Assembly (NCBI GenBank): GCA_044221445.1
Contig: JBGAPF010000009.1
Location: 14,335 to 78,334 of the forward strand
DNA length: 64,000 nucleotides
Source of the DNA: JBDHTS01 sp044221445
GTDB taxonomy: Bacteria > Pseudomonadota > Alphaproteobacteria > Micavibrionales > Micavibrionaceae
Reading direction: 5' to 3'
Shown here piece by piece: positions 42,814-50,776 of the stretch (position 1 is the stretch's first letter; each line of letters begins with the position of its first letter). The position numbers were made by a program, and so were the translations under genes. The notes beneath the pieces are model-generated. The model was not told where the DNA came from. It worked only from the letters and a program-made list of their open reading frames with translations, and did not search any database.

Positions 42814-43331
42814 ACAAAAACATGAAGATCGTTTTCACCGCATCGGTGCTGCTCAACCTTCTGCTGGCCGGAATCATGGCGGGCTACGCCGTCAAATGCC
42901 GCAGCCCGGACCCATGGAGCGCGGCGCCCGCAATGGCAAAGCTGAGCCCCCAGGGTAAAACATTGCTGAAAGACTCTTTCGACGCGTCGCGCGCGACGAT
43001 GGAGCAGACGTTCCGGGACGCCAAACAGTTAAGGGAAAAGCTGAACGCCATCCTGCAGGCCGATACCTTCGACGCCGATGCCTATGCGGCGGCGTCCGCA
43101 GCCCTGCGGGAACATCAGGTCAAAATCATGGAACAGCGCGCGAAAACGGCGGGCGGCCTGGCCGCCAAGCTGAGTCCGGAGGACCGCAGGCTTATGGCCG
43201 ACTGGCTGTCAGGCCCCGGCCGTCCCGGCTGGCGGAAAGGCATGCATCGCTTTGGGCCATATGCTAAAGACCAACCCGTCTCTCACCCGCGCAGTGGGGA
43301 AGAGGGCAGGGGAGAAGGCACTGCGCCTTAA
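42810..43331 (+). CDS. CpxP/Spy-like periplasmic heavy-metal sensor-type protein
   Basis: The 173-residue product starts at ATG 42810 behind GGGAGG. It has an N-terminal anchor (MNKNMKIVFTASVLLNLLLAGIMAGY), then an all-helical periplasmic part of the heavy-metal-sensor type (LLKDSFDASRATMEQTFRDAKQLREKL and AALREHQVKIMEQRAKTAGGLAAKLSPEDRRLMADWL). Such proteins bind metals or sense misfolded protein and modulate an anti-sigma factor. The last 20 or so residues are encoded by an inverted-repeat element, so the true C-terminus may have been extended. Confidence 0.8.
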   Translation: MNKNMKIVFTASVLLNLLLAGIMAGYAVKCRSPDPWSAAPAMAKLSPQGKTLLKDSFDASRATMEQTFRDAKQLREKLNAILQADTFDADAYAAASAALREHQVKIMEQRAKTAGGLAAKLSPEDRRLMADWLSGPGRPGWRKGMHRFGPYAKDQPVSHPRSGEEGRGEGTAP

Positions 43332-43403
43332 GCGCGATGGGGATTTTATATTGGGGTATCCGAGCCTCCCCCTCTCCCTGACCATCTCCCTCGCGCGCGG
43401 GTG
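43284..43403. repeat. Imperfect inverted-repeat element across the CpxP-like gene end
   Basis: CACCCGCGC (43284-43292) at one end mirrors GCGCGCGGGTG (43393-43403) at the other. The arms hold GGGGAAGAGGGCAGGGGAG and its approximate mirror CCTCCCCCTCTCCCTG. The shape and GC-rich purine/pyrimidine arms resemble dispersed repeats common in Pseudomonadota intergenic regions. It supplies the last 15-16 codons of the upstream gene. Copies elsewhere in the genome are not visible here. Confidence 0.6.
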
Positions 43404-43415
43404 ATGGGGAAAAGA

Positions 43416-44303
43416 TCAGGCGCGTTGCGTCCGTTCCGTCAGATGGCGGTGGCGCATCCTTAAAGAGACCGCCCGGGCGGGCGTCAGGGCGTCGATGCAG
43501 CGCGCGCATGACACGCCTTCCTCGAAGGTTTCCGACGCGCGATCCTGCGCGGTGAGCGGGTGGCCGCAGCCGAAGCAGTATTCCCAGTCACCTTCCTTCA
43601 GCCCGTGGCCGATGGCGACGCGGCGGTCGAAGACATAGCAGTCGCCCCGCCACAGGCTCCGGTCCGGCGGTGTTTCCTCCAGATATTTCAGAATGCCGCC
43701 TTTGAGATGGTAGACCTCGCCGAAGCCATGCTCCAGCATGTAGGCGGACGCCTTTTCGCACCGGATGCCGCCGGTGCAGAACATCGCTATTTTTCTGTGC
43801 CTTGCGGGATCGAGTTCGCGGCTCACATAATCCTTGAACTCGGTGAAGGTCGCTATGCCGGGGTCGACCGCGCCCTCGAACGTGCCGACGGCGGTTTCAT
43901 AGGTGTTGCGCGTATCGATAACCAGCACGTCCGGGTCGGCAACCAGCGCGTTCCAGTCTTTCGGCGCCACATACGTTCCGGCGCGTTTCGCCGGGTTCGC
44001 CTCGGGCGCGCGCATCGTGATGATTTCTTTTTTTAGCCGGATCTTGAGGCGCAGGAAGGGTTTATCCTCCGACGTTGAAAATTTAAGTTCGCCGGAGCGG
44101 ATGCCGAACTGCGCGTCCAGGAAATCGATGGCGTCGGCCAGCGTCCCGTTCTTCCCTGCGATCGTCCCGTTGATGCCTTCCGGCGCGAGCAGGATCGTGC
44201 CGACGATCCCGTGATACGCGCAGACATCCCTGACCCGCGCCTGCAACGCGGGCAGGTCGTCCAGTTCCAGAAAGCGGTAGAGCGCGGCAACGGTCCAGGT
44301 CAT
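43416..44303 (-). CDS. trhO: Rhodanese-type tRNA uridine(34) hydroxylase TrhO (YceA)
   Basis: The 295-residue product has the N-terminal acylphosphatase-like region (YHGIVGTILLAPEGINGTIAG), then the rhodanese domain with DTRNTYETAVGTFEGA and the catalytic-Cys loop MFCTGGIRCEKAS (about residues 172-183). The C-terminal zinc-like region has CFGCGHPL and GVSCARC. This is the YceA/TrhO family that hydroxylates U34 in tRNA. The terminal Cys residues fit zinc binding. It is convergent with the repeat element. Confidence 0.95.
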   Translation of the reverse strand: MTWTVAALYRFLELDDLPALQARVRDVCAYHGIVGTILLAPEGINGTIAGKNGTLADAIDFLDAQFGIRSGELKFSTSEDKPFLRLKIRLKKEIITMRAPEANPAKRAGTYVAPKDWNALVADPDVLVIDTRNTYETAVGTFEGAVDPGIATFTEFKDYVSRELDPARHRKIAMFCTGGIRCEKASAYMLEHGFGEVYHLKGGILKYLEETPPDRSLWRGDCYVFDRRVAIGHGLKEGDWEYCFGCGHPLTAQDRASETFEEGVSCARCIDALTPARAVSLRMRHRHLTERTQRA

Positions 44304-44399
44304 GCGGGAGTTATACAGAGATCATGCGGAATTTTCAAATGAGCCGAAAAATAATGCTTGCAAAAGGCAACCAAATGGTTGCATATTTAAGAAGTGAGC

Positions 44400-44714
44400 A
44401 TGAACGAGGTGTTCAAGGCGCTGGCCGATGCCAGCCGACGACAGTTGCTTGACCGCCTCCGGGCGGAAAACGGGCAGACGCTGGCGGCCCTTTGCCAGGG
44501 GCTCGATATGTCGCGGCAGGCGGTCACCAAGCACCTGGCGATCCTGGAAGGGGCGAACCTCGTCGTGACGCGCAAAAGCGGCCGTGAAAAGCTGCATTAC
44601 CTCAATCCCGTGCCGATCCATGAGATCGGCGAGCGATGGATTGAAAAGTTCGAGCGGACACGCATGCGTGCGCTCGCCGATCTGAAACAACAACTGGAAG
44701 GACCACAAGAATGA
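44400..44714 (+). CDS. ArsR-family winged-helix regulator
   Basis: The 104-residue product begins MNEVFKALADASRRQLLDRLRAENGQTLAALCQGLDMSRQAVTKHLAILEGANLV, the ArsR HTH (DMSRQAVTKHL recognition helix), then a beta wing RKSGREKLHYLNP. It lacks a metal-binding ELCVCDL Cys motif, so it is probably not a metal sensor. It is coupled (4-bp overlap) to an SRPBCC protein, a common two-gene set. GTG 44394 is an alternative start. Confidence 0.9.
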   Translation: MNEVFKALADASRRQLLDRLRAENGQTLAALCQGLDMSRQAVTKHLAILEGANLVVTRKSGREKLHYLNPVPIHEIGERWIEKFERTRMRALADLKQQLEGPQE

Positions 44715-45166
44715 GCGACAGCTTTGCCTATGTAACCTATATCCGCACGACCCCGCAGAAACTGTGGGACGCGCTGCTGAAACCCGAATTCACGAAGCAA
44801 TACTGGTTCGGCGTGACTCTGGAGTCCGCCTGGGCCTTGGACGCACCATGGAAAATGGTCTTTGCCGACGGCAGGGTCGCCGATTCCGGTTCTGTGGTCG
44901 AAATCGACCCGCCGCGCCGCCTCGTCCTTTCCTGGCGCCATGAAATGAATCCCGAACTGACGGCCGAAGGCTTTTCACGCGCGACGTTCGAACTGGAGGA
45001 AATAGGCGACGCGGTCAAGCTGTCGATCCTGCATGAGATCGATAAGGACGACTCGAAACTTATCAAGGGAGTCTCCGGCGGATGGCCGAAAATCATCGCC
45101 AGCCTCAAGAGTTTGCTGGAGACGGGCAAGCCGCTGGATCAGTCTGTGAAGCCCTGCGGCTCTTGA
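44711..45166 (+). CDS. SRPBCC/AHSA1-family protein
   Basis: The 151-residue product begins MSDSFAYVTYIRTTPQKLWDALL and has the START-like pattern FTKQYWFGV, VVEIDPPRRLVLSWRHEM and ATFELEEIGDAVKLSILHEI. ATGA overlap with the ArsR gene shows cotranscription. The family binds small hydrophobic ligands or acts as an ATPase activator relative; its role in this pair is unknown. Confidence 0.9.
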   Translation: MSDSFAYVTYIRTTPQKLWDALLKPEFTKQYWFGVTLESAWALDAPWKMVFADGRVADSGSVVEIDPPRRLVLSWRHEMNPELTAEGFSRATFELEEIGDAVKLSILHEIDKDDSKLIKGVSGGWPKIIASLKSLLETGKPLDQSVKPCGS

Positions 45167-45195
45167 AACGGAATGCCGAAACTTGCGAATTTTCG

Positions 45196-45232
45196 AATTC
45201 CCGGCCGTTATGATTTAACGGGCCGGGAATTT
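45196..45232 (+). terminator. Hairpin after the SRPBCC gene
   Basis: AATTCCCGGCC (45196-45206) with GTTA pairs to TAAC and GGCCGGGAATT (45221-45232), with one bulged base. A weak T-rich tail follows. It lies 30 bp after the stop. Confidence 0.5.
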
Positions 45233-45380
45233 AAAAATATATTATGGCTTCAGGCAGGCTGAACCGGCTGATCAAGCATTATTTCAGATGAGACGAAACC
45301 AAAAAGATTCCTTGAATCGATGTCCGGATCGCCTAGCTTTATCGGAAGTTTTATTTTGTAACGCAAGAAAGGAGCCAATC

Positions 45381-45839
45381 ATGTCCGGCATACCCGAAGG
45401 ATTTCATACCCTTACACCCTGCCTCGCCCTTAAAGGCGCATCCCGGGCCATCGAGATGTATCAGAAGGCGTTCGGCGCGGAGATCATGCACCGGCTGGAC
45501 ACGCCCGACGGCAGCGGCAAGGTGGCGCATGCGTGCCTGAAGATCGGCGACTCCATGCTGATGCTGGCCGACGAAATGCCCGGCTGCCCCGCGCGCGAGG
45601 CCAGCCTGTATCTTTACTTCAAGGACGCCGACGCCGCGTTCGAAAAGGCGAAAAAAGCGGGCATGAGCGAACACACCCCGATGCAGGACATGTTCTGGGG
45701 CGACCGGTTCGGCGCCGTCCAGGACGGGTTCGGCGTCACTTGGTCTATCGCCACCCAGATCAGCCGACCGTCGCAGCAGGAGCTGGAGCGCGGCGCGAAA
45801 GATATGTTCGAGCGGATGAAAAAGAGCAAGGCGGCCTAA
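45381..45839 (+). CDS. VOC/glyoxalase-fold protein, PhnB-like
   Basis: The 152-residue product begins MSGIPEGFHTLTPCLALKGASRAIEMYQKAFGAEIMHRL and has MLMLADEMPGCPAREASLYLYFKDADAAFEKA and DMFWGDRFGAVQDGFGVTW. The two-unit beta-alpha-beta VOC topology and opening F-H-x-L-T-P are PhnB-like (bleomycin-resistance/dioxygenase superfamily), which bind small ligands or metals. AAAGGAG precedes ATG 45381. The substrate is unknown. Confidence 0.88.
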   Translation: MSGIPEGFHTLTPCLALKGASRAIEMYQKAFGAEIMHRLDTPDGSGKVAHACLKIGDSMLMLADEMPGCPAREASLYLYFKDADAAFEKAKKAGMSEHTPMQDMFWGDRFGAVQDGFGVTWSIATQISRPSQQELERGAKDMFERMKKSKAA

Positions 45840-46067
45840 CGCAAGCATTCCTTGGCGGCCGGCATTCGTCTTGATGCGGCGGGTGCCGGTCGCGTCCGCC
45901 TTCAGTTTGTTTTGCCGAAAATTTTTTTCTTTTGTTATATCGTTGAAATCAATAGATATTTCTTTCAGTTTGTTTTCATGCGCCCGCAAATAAGAAGCGG
46001 GATCATTTGAAGGGATTTTCGACTTTTACCGTTTTATATTAGGAATAAATTCTGCAAAAAGTCAAGC

Positions 46068-46958
46068 CTATTTTTCCATCAGAGACGTGATCGTATCGGC
46101 CAGCAGCCGGAAATCGTCTTCCTTCGGATGGCCCTTGCGCCAGGCGAGGCCGACGGCGCGTGACGGGGCAGGGGCGGCGAAGGGGATCAGCTCGACCGTG
46201 TCCGGCACGGCATCCGCCGCCATGGCGGGGAGCAGGGTGACGCCATAGCCATGGCCGATCATCTGGATCAGTGTCGCGAGGCTGGTGGCGCTGAACGTTC
46301 CGCGCGCGCCGGGGGCTGGCAACCGGCAGGCGTCGAGGGCGTGGTCGCGCAGGCAATGGCCTTCTTCCAGCAGCAAAATCTCGTGGCCTTCCAGATCGCT
46401 CGTGCCGGGCGGGCGGGGACCGCGCCAGTATCCTTTCGGACAGGCCAGCAGGAACGCCTCATCGGTCAGCCGCGTCTGCGTCATGCCGGGCGTATCGTAA
46501 GGGAAGGCGAGCAAAGCGAGATCGATCTGCCCCGCCTTCAGCGCGGCGGCCAGGCGGCTGCTCGTTTCCTCCCGCAATTGCAGATCCAGGCCGGGAAAGC
46601 GCTCCTTGATGTCCGGAAGGATGACGGGAAGGAGATACGGCGCGATGGTGGGGATGATGCCGAGGCGCAACGGCCCGGACAGCGGCGCGTCCTGCCGCCG
46701 CGCGCGGGCGACGAGATCGGAGGCGGCCTGCAGCAGGGGCCGCGCCTGCGCCACGGTTTCCATGCCCGTGGCGGTGAGGACGACCTGCCGCTGGCTGCGG
46801 TCGGCGAGCTTCTGGCCCAGCAGCTCTTCGAGCGTGGCGATTCCCGCGCTCAACGTCGACTGGGTGACATTACAGGCCGATGCCGCCGCGCTGAACGAGC
46901 CGTGATCGGCCAGGGCCAGCAGGTACTGGAGCTGTTTCAGGCTGGGAAGCGGATGCAT
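46068..46958 (-). CDS. oxyR: OxyR-type LysR peroxide-sensing regulator
   Basis: The 296-residue LysR protein has the winged HTH (PSLKQLQYLLALADHGSFSAAA, TQSTLSAGIATLEELLG) and the C-terminal sensor. Two redox Cys lie in GHCLRDHALDAC, about residues 200 and 209, matching E. coli Cys199/Cys208 in order and spacing. Oxidation by H2O2 forms the disulfide that activates transcription. It is divergent from ahpC, with a possible LysR palindrome at 47038-47054. Confidence 0.93.
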   Translation of the reverse strand: MHPLPSLKQLQYLLALADHGSFSAAASACNVTQSTLSAGIATLEELLGQKLADRSQRQVVLTATGMETVAQARPLLQAASDLVARARRQDAPLSGPLRLGIIPTIAPYLLPVILPDIKERFPGLDLQLREETSSRLAAALKAGQIDLALLAFPYDTPGMTQTRLTDEAFLLACPKGYWRGPRPPGTSDLEGHEILLLEEGHCLRDHALDACRLPAPGARGTFSATSLATLIQMIGHGYGVTLLPAMAADAVPDTVELIPFAAPAPSRAVGLAWRKGHPKEDDFRLLADTITSLMEK

Positions 46959-47037
46959 GTTGTTTCCGTTTTTTTATGTCTGTCATCCCGAAGCGCAACG
47001 AGGGATGACAATGAAAGCGATTTCAAATCAGATTATC

Positions 47038-47054
47038 TATCGATTTTTCCGATA
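47038..47054. promoter_or_regulatory. Possible LysR/OxyR operator between oxyR and ahpC
   Basis: TATCG (47038-47042), 7-base spacer, CGATA (47050-47054) is an inverted repeat about 85 bp before ahpC and 80 bp after the oxyR start. It fits the T-N11-A/ATAG-type LysR pattern only loosely. Confidence 0.35.
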
Positions 47055-47139
47055 TAACGCAAAGAAATTTCCCGTTGGATCGAGGGGGTATTCCTGTGCT
47101 TTAGTGTGCGGCGCAACCAAACCATTCAAGGAGATTCCC

Positions 47140-47721
47140 ATGCTCGGCATAGGCGATAAAGTACCCGATTTCGAAATCACCGGCGTGAAGCCGAAATTCA
47201 TGAAGCACGAGGAAAACGGCGAGTCCGCATTCGAGACGATCACCCAGGACAGCTTCGAAGGTAAATGGAAGGTTTTCTTCTTTTACCCGAAGGATTTCAC
47301 CTTCGTCTGTCCGACCGAAATCGCCGAGTTCGCGAAGCTGAACACGGAATTCGCGGACCGCGACTGCGTGGTTCTTGGCGGATCGACCGACAACGAGTTC
47401 TGCAAGCTGGCCTGGCGCCGGGAGCATAAGGACCTGAACAACCTCGCCCTATGGATGTTCGCCGACACGAACGGCAGCCTGGTGGACGGGCTGGGCGTGC
47501 GCGATTACACCTCAGGCGTCGCCCTGCGCGCGACCTATATCGTCGACCAGGACAATATGATCCAGCACGTGTCGGTGAACGGCCTGAGCGTCGGACGCAA
47601 TCCAAAGGAAACGCTGCGTATCCTTGACGCGCTGCAGACGGACGAGCTGTGCCCGTGCAACCGCGCCGTCGGCGGCGACACGATCGACACGTCGAAAGAG
47701 GCGATGAAGATCGCGGCTTAA
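47140..47721 (+). CDS. ahpC: Peroxiredoxin AhpC
   Basis: The 193-residue 2-Cys peroxiredoxin has FYPKDFTFVCPTEIAEFAKL with the peroxidatic Cys at about residue 57, a DNEFCKLAWRREHKDL stretch, and the resolving Cys region DELCPCNRAVGG (about residue 171). It reduces peroxides, reoxidised by AhpD in the next gene. CAAGGAG precedes ATG 47140; the open frame upstream of it is rejected. Control by the divergent OxyR is expected. Confidence 0.95.
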   Translation: MLGIGDKVPDFEITGVKPKFMKHEENGESAFETITQDSFEGKWKVFFFYPKDFTFVCPTEIAEFAKLNTEFADRDCVVLGGSTDNEFCKLAWRREHKDLNNLALWMFADTNGSLVDGLGVRDYTSGVALRATYIVDQDNMIQHVSVNGLSVGRNPKETLRILDALQTDELCPCNRAVGGDTIDTSKEAMKIAA

Positions 47722-47726
47722 TTTGC

Positions 47727-47783
47727 GTTACGAGGTTGCGGGGTTACGGCGTTTCGTAACTCCGCGACTCCGAAACCCGTAAC
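47727..47783. repeat. Short GTTACG-type inverted repeat between ahpC and ahpD
   Basis: GTTACGA (47727-47733) pairs with TCGTAAC (47754-47760), and GTTACGG (47743-47749) with CCGTAAC (47777-47783). Two interlocked inverted repeats fill the whole ahpC-ahpD gap. It may form alternative hairpins and tune the ratio of the two messages. Confidence 0.45.
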
Positions 47784-47796
47784 CGGAGAAAGAATC

Positions 47797-48348
47797 ATGA
47801 CCATCGAAACCCTGAAAAACGCGTTGCCCGAGTACGCGAAGGACCTGAAACTGAACCTGTCGACCCTGGCGTCCGACGAAAGCCTGACCCCGCAGCAACT
47901 CTGGGGCGCCTTCATGGCGTGCGCCGTCGCGGCCCGCAACGCCGACGTCGTCCAGGCCATCGAGGCCGAGGCCCGGCAAAGGCTGTCGCCGGAGGCGCTG
48001 ACCGCTGCAAAGGCGGCCGCCGCGATCATGGCGATGAACAATATCTATTACCGCTTCACGCACCTGGCCTCGAACGCCGAATACCGCACGCTGCCGGCGA
48101 AGCTGCGCATGAACGTGATCGGCAATCCGGGCGTGGACAAGGTGGATTTCGAGCTGTGGTCCCTGGCCGTCTCCGCCGTGAACGGCTGCGGCATGTGTAT
48201 CGATTCGCATGAGCAGCATCTGCTGAAAGGCGGGCTGGGCAAGGATCAGATCCAGACGGCGGTGCGGATCGCCGCCGTGATCCATGCCGTGGCGACCGTT
48301 CTGGACGCTGAAAGCGCGGTCGGCGCGGCATTGGCGCAGGCGGCTTAA
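47797..48348 (+). CDS. ahpD: Alkyl hydroperoxide reductase AhpD
   Basis: The 183-residue helical protein has the AhpD active-site pair NGCGMCIDSHEQHL (Cys about 131 and 134, with the proton-relay His), EYAKDLKLNLSTL at the N-terminus and NAEYRTLPAKLRMNVIG. AhpD passes electrons to AhpC. A long hairpin/terminator (48354-48420) follows its stop by 5 bp. Confidence 0.95.
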   Translation: MTIETLKNALPEYAKDLKLNLSTLASDESLTPQQLWGAFMACAVAARNADVVQAIEAEARQRLSPEALTAAKAAAAIMAMNNIYYRFTHLASNAEYRTLPAKLRMNVIGNPGVDKVDFELWSLAVSAVNGCGMCIDSHEQHLLKGGLGKDQIQTAVRIAAVIHAVATVLDAESAVGAALAQAA

Positions 48349-48353
48349 AAACT

Positions 48354-48420
48354 CACCGCAGAGACGCAAAGGGCGCAGAGAAATTTAAATCTCTGCGCCC
48401 TTTTTTGCGTCTTTGCGGTG
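48354..48420. repeat. 67-base hairpin element acting as terminator of ahpD and tetR
   Basis: CACCGCA...GGGCGCAGAGA (48354-48381) folds against TCTCTGCGCCC...TTTGCGGTG (48390-48420), nearly perfect over about 28 bp. The inner stem is followed by six T in one arm. It sits between convergent ahpD and tetR and resembles dispersed hairpin repeats of this composition seen in many Proteobacteria. Confidence 0.7.
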
Positions 48421-48429
48421 GAAAAACGC

Positions 48430-49059
48430 TTATTTCTGCAACGCCATGACGGCCTGGGCCGGATAGTTTTCGGCGAAATGGTTGTCGATGCCGTGTTCGC
48501 CGCTCAGGATGCGCAGGAACAGGGGGCCCATCATCATGTCGACGGCGATGTCGGTTGAGAGGTTGGGGTTGAACTCGCCGTTCGCCTTGCCTTCCTCGAT
48601 ATGGCTATACAGCGCGCCGACGCGGTCCTTCAGATATTTTTCGTACAAGAGGTCCAGCGCGTCCTGGCTGGCCTGGCCCTCGGCGATGATGCCAGCGACG
48701 ATCCGCCCGTTCTGGCCGCGCAGCTGGCGCACCAGACTTTCCAGCTGGCGCTGGATCGCTTCGGCCGCGGTGGCGGTGGTCGGCACGATATGCTGGATGC
48801 CCTGTTCCAGGAACGCCTCCATCGCGATGGCCGCCTTGCTGGGCCACCAGCGATAGATCGTGGTCTTGCCGACGCCCGCCTTTTTCGCTACGGCCTCAAT
48901 CGACAGCTCGCTCATCGACATCTGCGTCAGAAGGCGGCGCGTGGTGTTGAGGATCGATTTCCGCGCCGACATGGATCGCGGCCGGCCAGGACGCAAGCGG
49001 TTATCGTTATCGTTTTCAGCGGCTTCGAAGTGATCGTTAAACGCAGGATCGGCAACCAT
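48430..49059 (-). CDS. TetR-family transcriptional regulator
   Basis: The 209-residue product has a 30-residue acidic N-terminal extension, then a TetR HTH (ILNTTRRLLTQMSMSELSIEAVAKKAGVGKTTIYRWWPSKAAIAMEAF). The C-terminal ligand/dimer half has SLVRQLRGQNGRIVAGIIAEGQA, resembling the TetR_C_11/33 group. AGAGGTG precedes ATG 49059. It is divergent from the iron-box aminotransferase gene, with about 208 bp between them, so it might control that unit or be unrelated. Confidence 0.9.
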   Translation of the reverse strand: MVADPAFNDHFEAAENDNDNRLRPGRPRSMSARKSILNTTRRLLTQMSMSELSIEAVAKKAGVGKTTIYRWWPSKAAIAMEAFLEQGIQHIVPTTATAAEAIQRQLESLVRQLRGQNGRIVAGIIAEGQASQDALDLLYEKYLKDRVGALYSHIEEGKANGEFNPNLSTDIAVDMMMGPLFLRILSGEHGIDNHFAENYPAQAVMALQK

Positions 49060-49202
49060 AAGACACCTCTTTCATGTGCGTGGACGTTCCAGACGAAACG
49101 TTGCGTTATTCGTGTGTGGAGTGTTTCTATTTATCTATGCTTTTCTGAAACGATCAATCCTTGAAATAGGTTTTCCCACGGAAATTTTTATAAACAAAAA
49201 GA

Positions 49203-49255
49203 TTGTTAATTCTGACAAAAAACCGTACATATTCTGCAAATGCAATTCATTCTCA
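49203..49255 (+). promoter_or_regulatory. Putative promoter with Fur-like box for the aminotransferase gene
   Basis: TTGTTA (49203-49208), 17 bases, TACATA (49226-49231) is a plausible sigma-70 promoter. A Fur-like 7-1-7 element, TGCAATT-C-ATTCTCA (49241-49255), lies just past the -10 box, matching the TGATAAT-N-ATTATCA consensus at 10 of 14 positions. That position would block initiation when iron is abundant. Confidence 0.5.
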
Positions 49256-49267
49256 ATGGTTAGGTAA

Positions 49268-50776
49268 ATGGTAAGCCATCTTCTATCGTCCCGTCATAGC
49301 AACCCATCTAAAGAAAAGCTCCAACGCGCGCGTAATGTGCTTAACGGATTAGACGATCAAGGGCGCAAAGTCAGTCCAACCATGTTTGATGATGACGTGA
49401 TTTCTTTTGCCCATGGCGAGGGAATGCAACGGCCATCTCCGGCATCTATTGCCGCAGGCATACGTGGACTGATGGATACTGAAGAAAGCACATTGGATAA
49501 TTATTTCTTTTTAAAGACTTACGCACCTCTTATTGAAAAAATTCGTAAGGATTTTATAGAGATGGGTATTGATGAAGAAATGGCGTCCAATATCTGCGAA
49601 GACTCGGGCGGGATGCGCCTTTTTTGCGGATTTTTAAATGCTGTAAGCAATCCTGGAGATATTTTCCTAACGGCACAAACTTTTTACCATTCCATTACAG
49701 GCGTATGTGATTTTTTCAGGACACAACTTGTCGCTGTCGAAACTCGACCTGAAAATAGTTATAAGCTAAGAGCCTCCGACCTTAAAGACTGGATCGAAAA
49801 AAATCAGGGTCTGGTACAGGAGCGGCGCGTTAAGGCGCTAATGCTCTTTAACCCAACGATGACCGGGGCCGTTTATACAAAAAATGAAAATGAGGATTTG
49901 GCAGCATTAGCTAAGCAATATGACCTGCTTATTGTGTGTGATGCGGTTTTTTCCGGCACTGAATTTAATGGTATTCGATCCAATCAGATTGCATCTTTAC
50001 CAGACGCGCGCGATCGAACAGTGACGTTAAACGGCGTGGCAAAAACAATGGCGCTGGCAAATATCCGATATGGCTGGGCTTGTGGCCCTAAGGAAATAAT
50101 AGACCGCATGAGGTCCTATTCAGTTGCAACGGGATTGACGGTGCCGCAAGTCACAAAAATGATGGTCAATGCCGCCTTTGAAGACAAGCAATTATATCTG
50201 GAAGCAAACCGGAAAGAATGCATGGAGCGCGTAAAATTAATCCGGCGAGAGGTTGATGATTTTAATGTAAGTATTTGCAGGACCTTAAATATGGGAGGGA
50301 ACGATTATAAATTTTTTAAAATTGGGCACGACCCGATAGCCAGTCATAGTTTGCTGCTTCATATAAACGGTTTCAATTTTTGCAAAACTCCTGCAGGCGA
50401 AGTTATTCATGATAGTGCGGACATTGTCAGATTTATGCTGCAGTCTGCAAAAGTAGCGCCATCGCCAGGGATTGGCTTTGGCTTCGATGACTGCACTGTT
50501 AGGCTTGCATATGCCTGTATGGGCGCTGATCGCACTTATAAATATACCAAGCAGGCGGAATTGCGCGCTGCTTTTCGCCAAGTTACAGATGGCTTTTATC
50601 AAGACACAGAAATTCCTGATTTCACGGAAGGTTACAAAGAGGGGCGCACTCTGATTTCAGAAGCTTTTGCCCGGCTTCGGTCCGCGTTTAAAGATCTGGC
50701 TCTATCAAATGCGCCTTTAATCCGGCAACAGGTGAGCCCGCGGAGAGAAATTCTAACGCAATTTATACCTATCTGA
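49268..50776 (+). CDS. Fold-type I PLP aminotransferase-like enzyme (iron-box gene)
   Basis: The 502-residue product resembles class I/II aminotransferases: FNPTMTGAVYTKNENEDLAALAKQYDLLIVCDAVFSG (N-P-T and D-A-V-F PLP contacts), then TLNGVAKTMALANIRYGW, with the PLP-binding Lys probably in GVAKTMAL, and PSPGIGFGFDDCTVRLAY near the end. It is about 100 residues longer than most members, with an extra N-terminal segment. A Fur-like box lies upstream. Its 3' end overlaps the convergent dehydrogenase-like gene by 8 bp. The substrate is unknown. Base composition is AT-richer than neighbours. Confidence 0.7.
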   Translation: MVSHLLSSRHSNPSKEKLQRARNVLNGLDDQGRKVSPTMFDDDVISFAHGEGMQRPSPASIAAGIRGLMDTEESTLDNYFFLKTYAPLIEKIRKDFIEMGIDEEMASNICEDSGGMRLFCGFLNAVSNPGDIFLTAQTFYHSITGVCDFFRTQLVAVETRPENSYKLRASDLKDWIEKNQGLVQERRVKALMLFNPTMTGAVYTKNENEDLAALAKQYDLLIVCDAVFSGTEFNGIRSNQIASLPDARDRTVTLNGVAKTMALANIRYGWACGPKEIIDRMRSYSVATGLTVPQVTKMMVNAAFEDKQLYLEANRKECMERVKLIRREVDDFNVSICRTLNMGGNDYKFFKIGHDPIASHSLLLHINGFNFCKTPAGEVIHDSADIVRFMLQSAKVAPSPGIGFGFDDCTVRLAYACMGADRTYKYTKQAELRAAFRQVTDGFYQDTEIPDFTEGYKEGRTLISEAFARLRSAFKDLALSNAPLIRQQVSPRREILTQFIPI

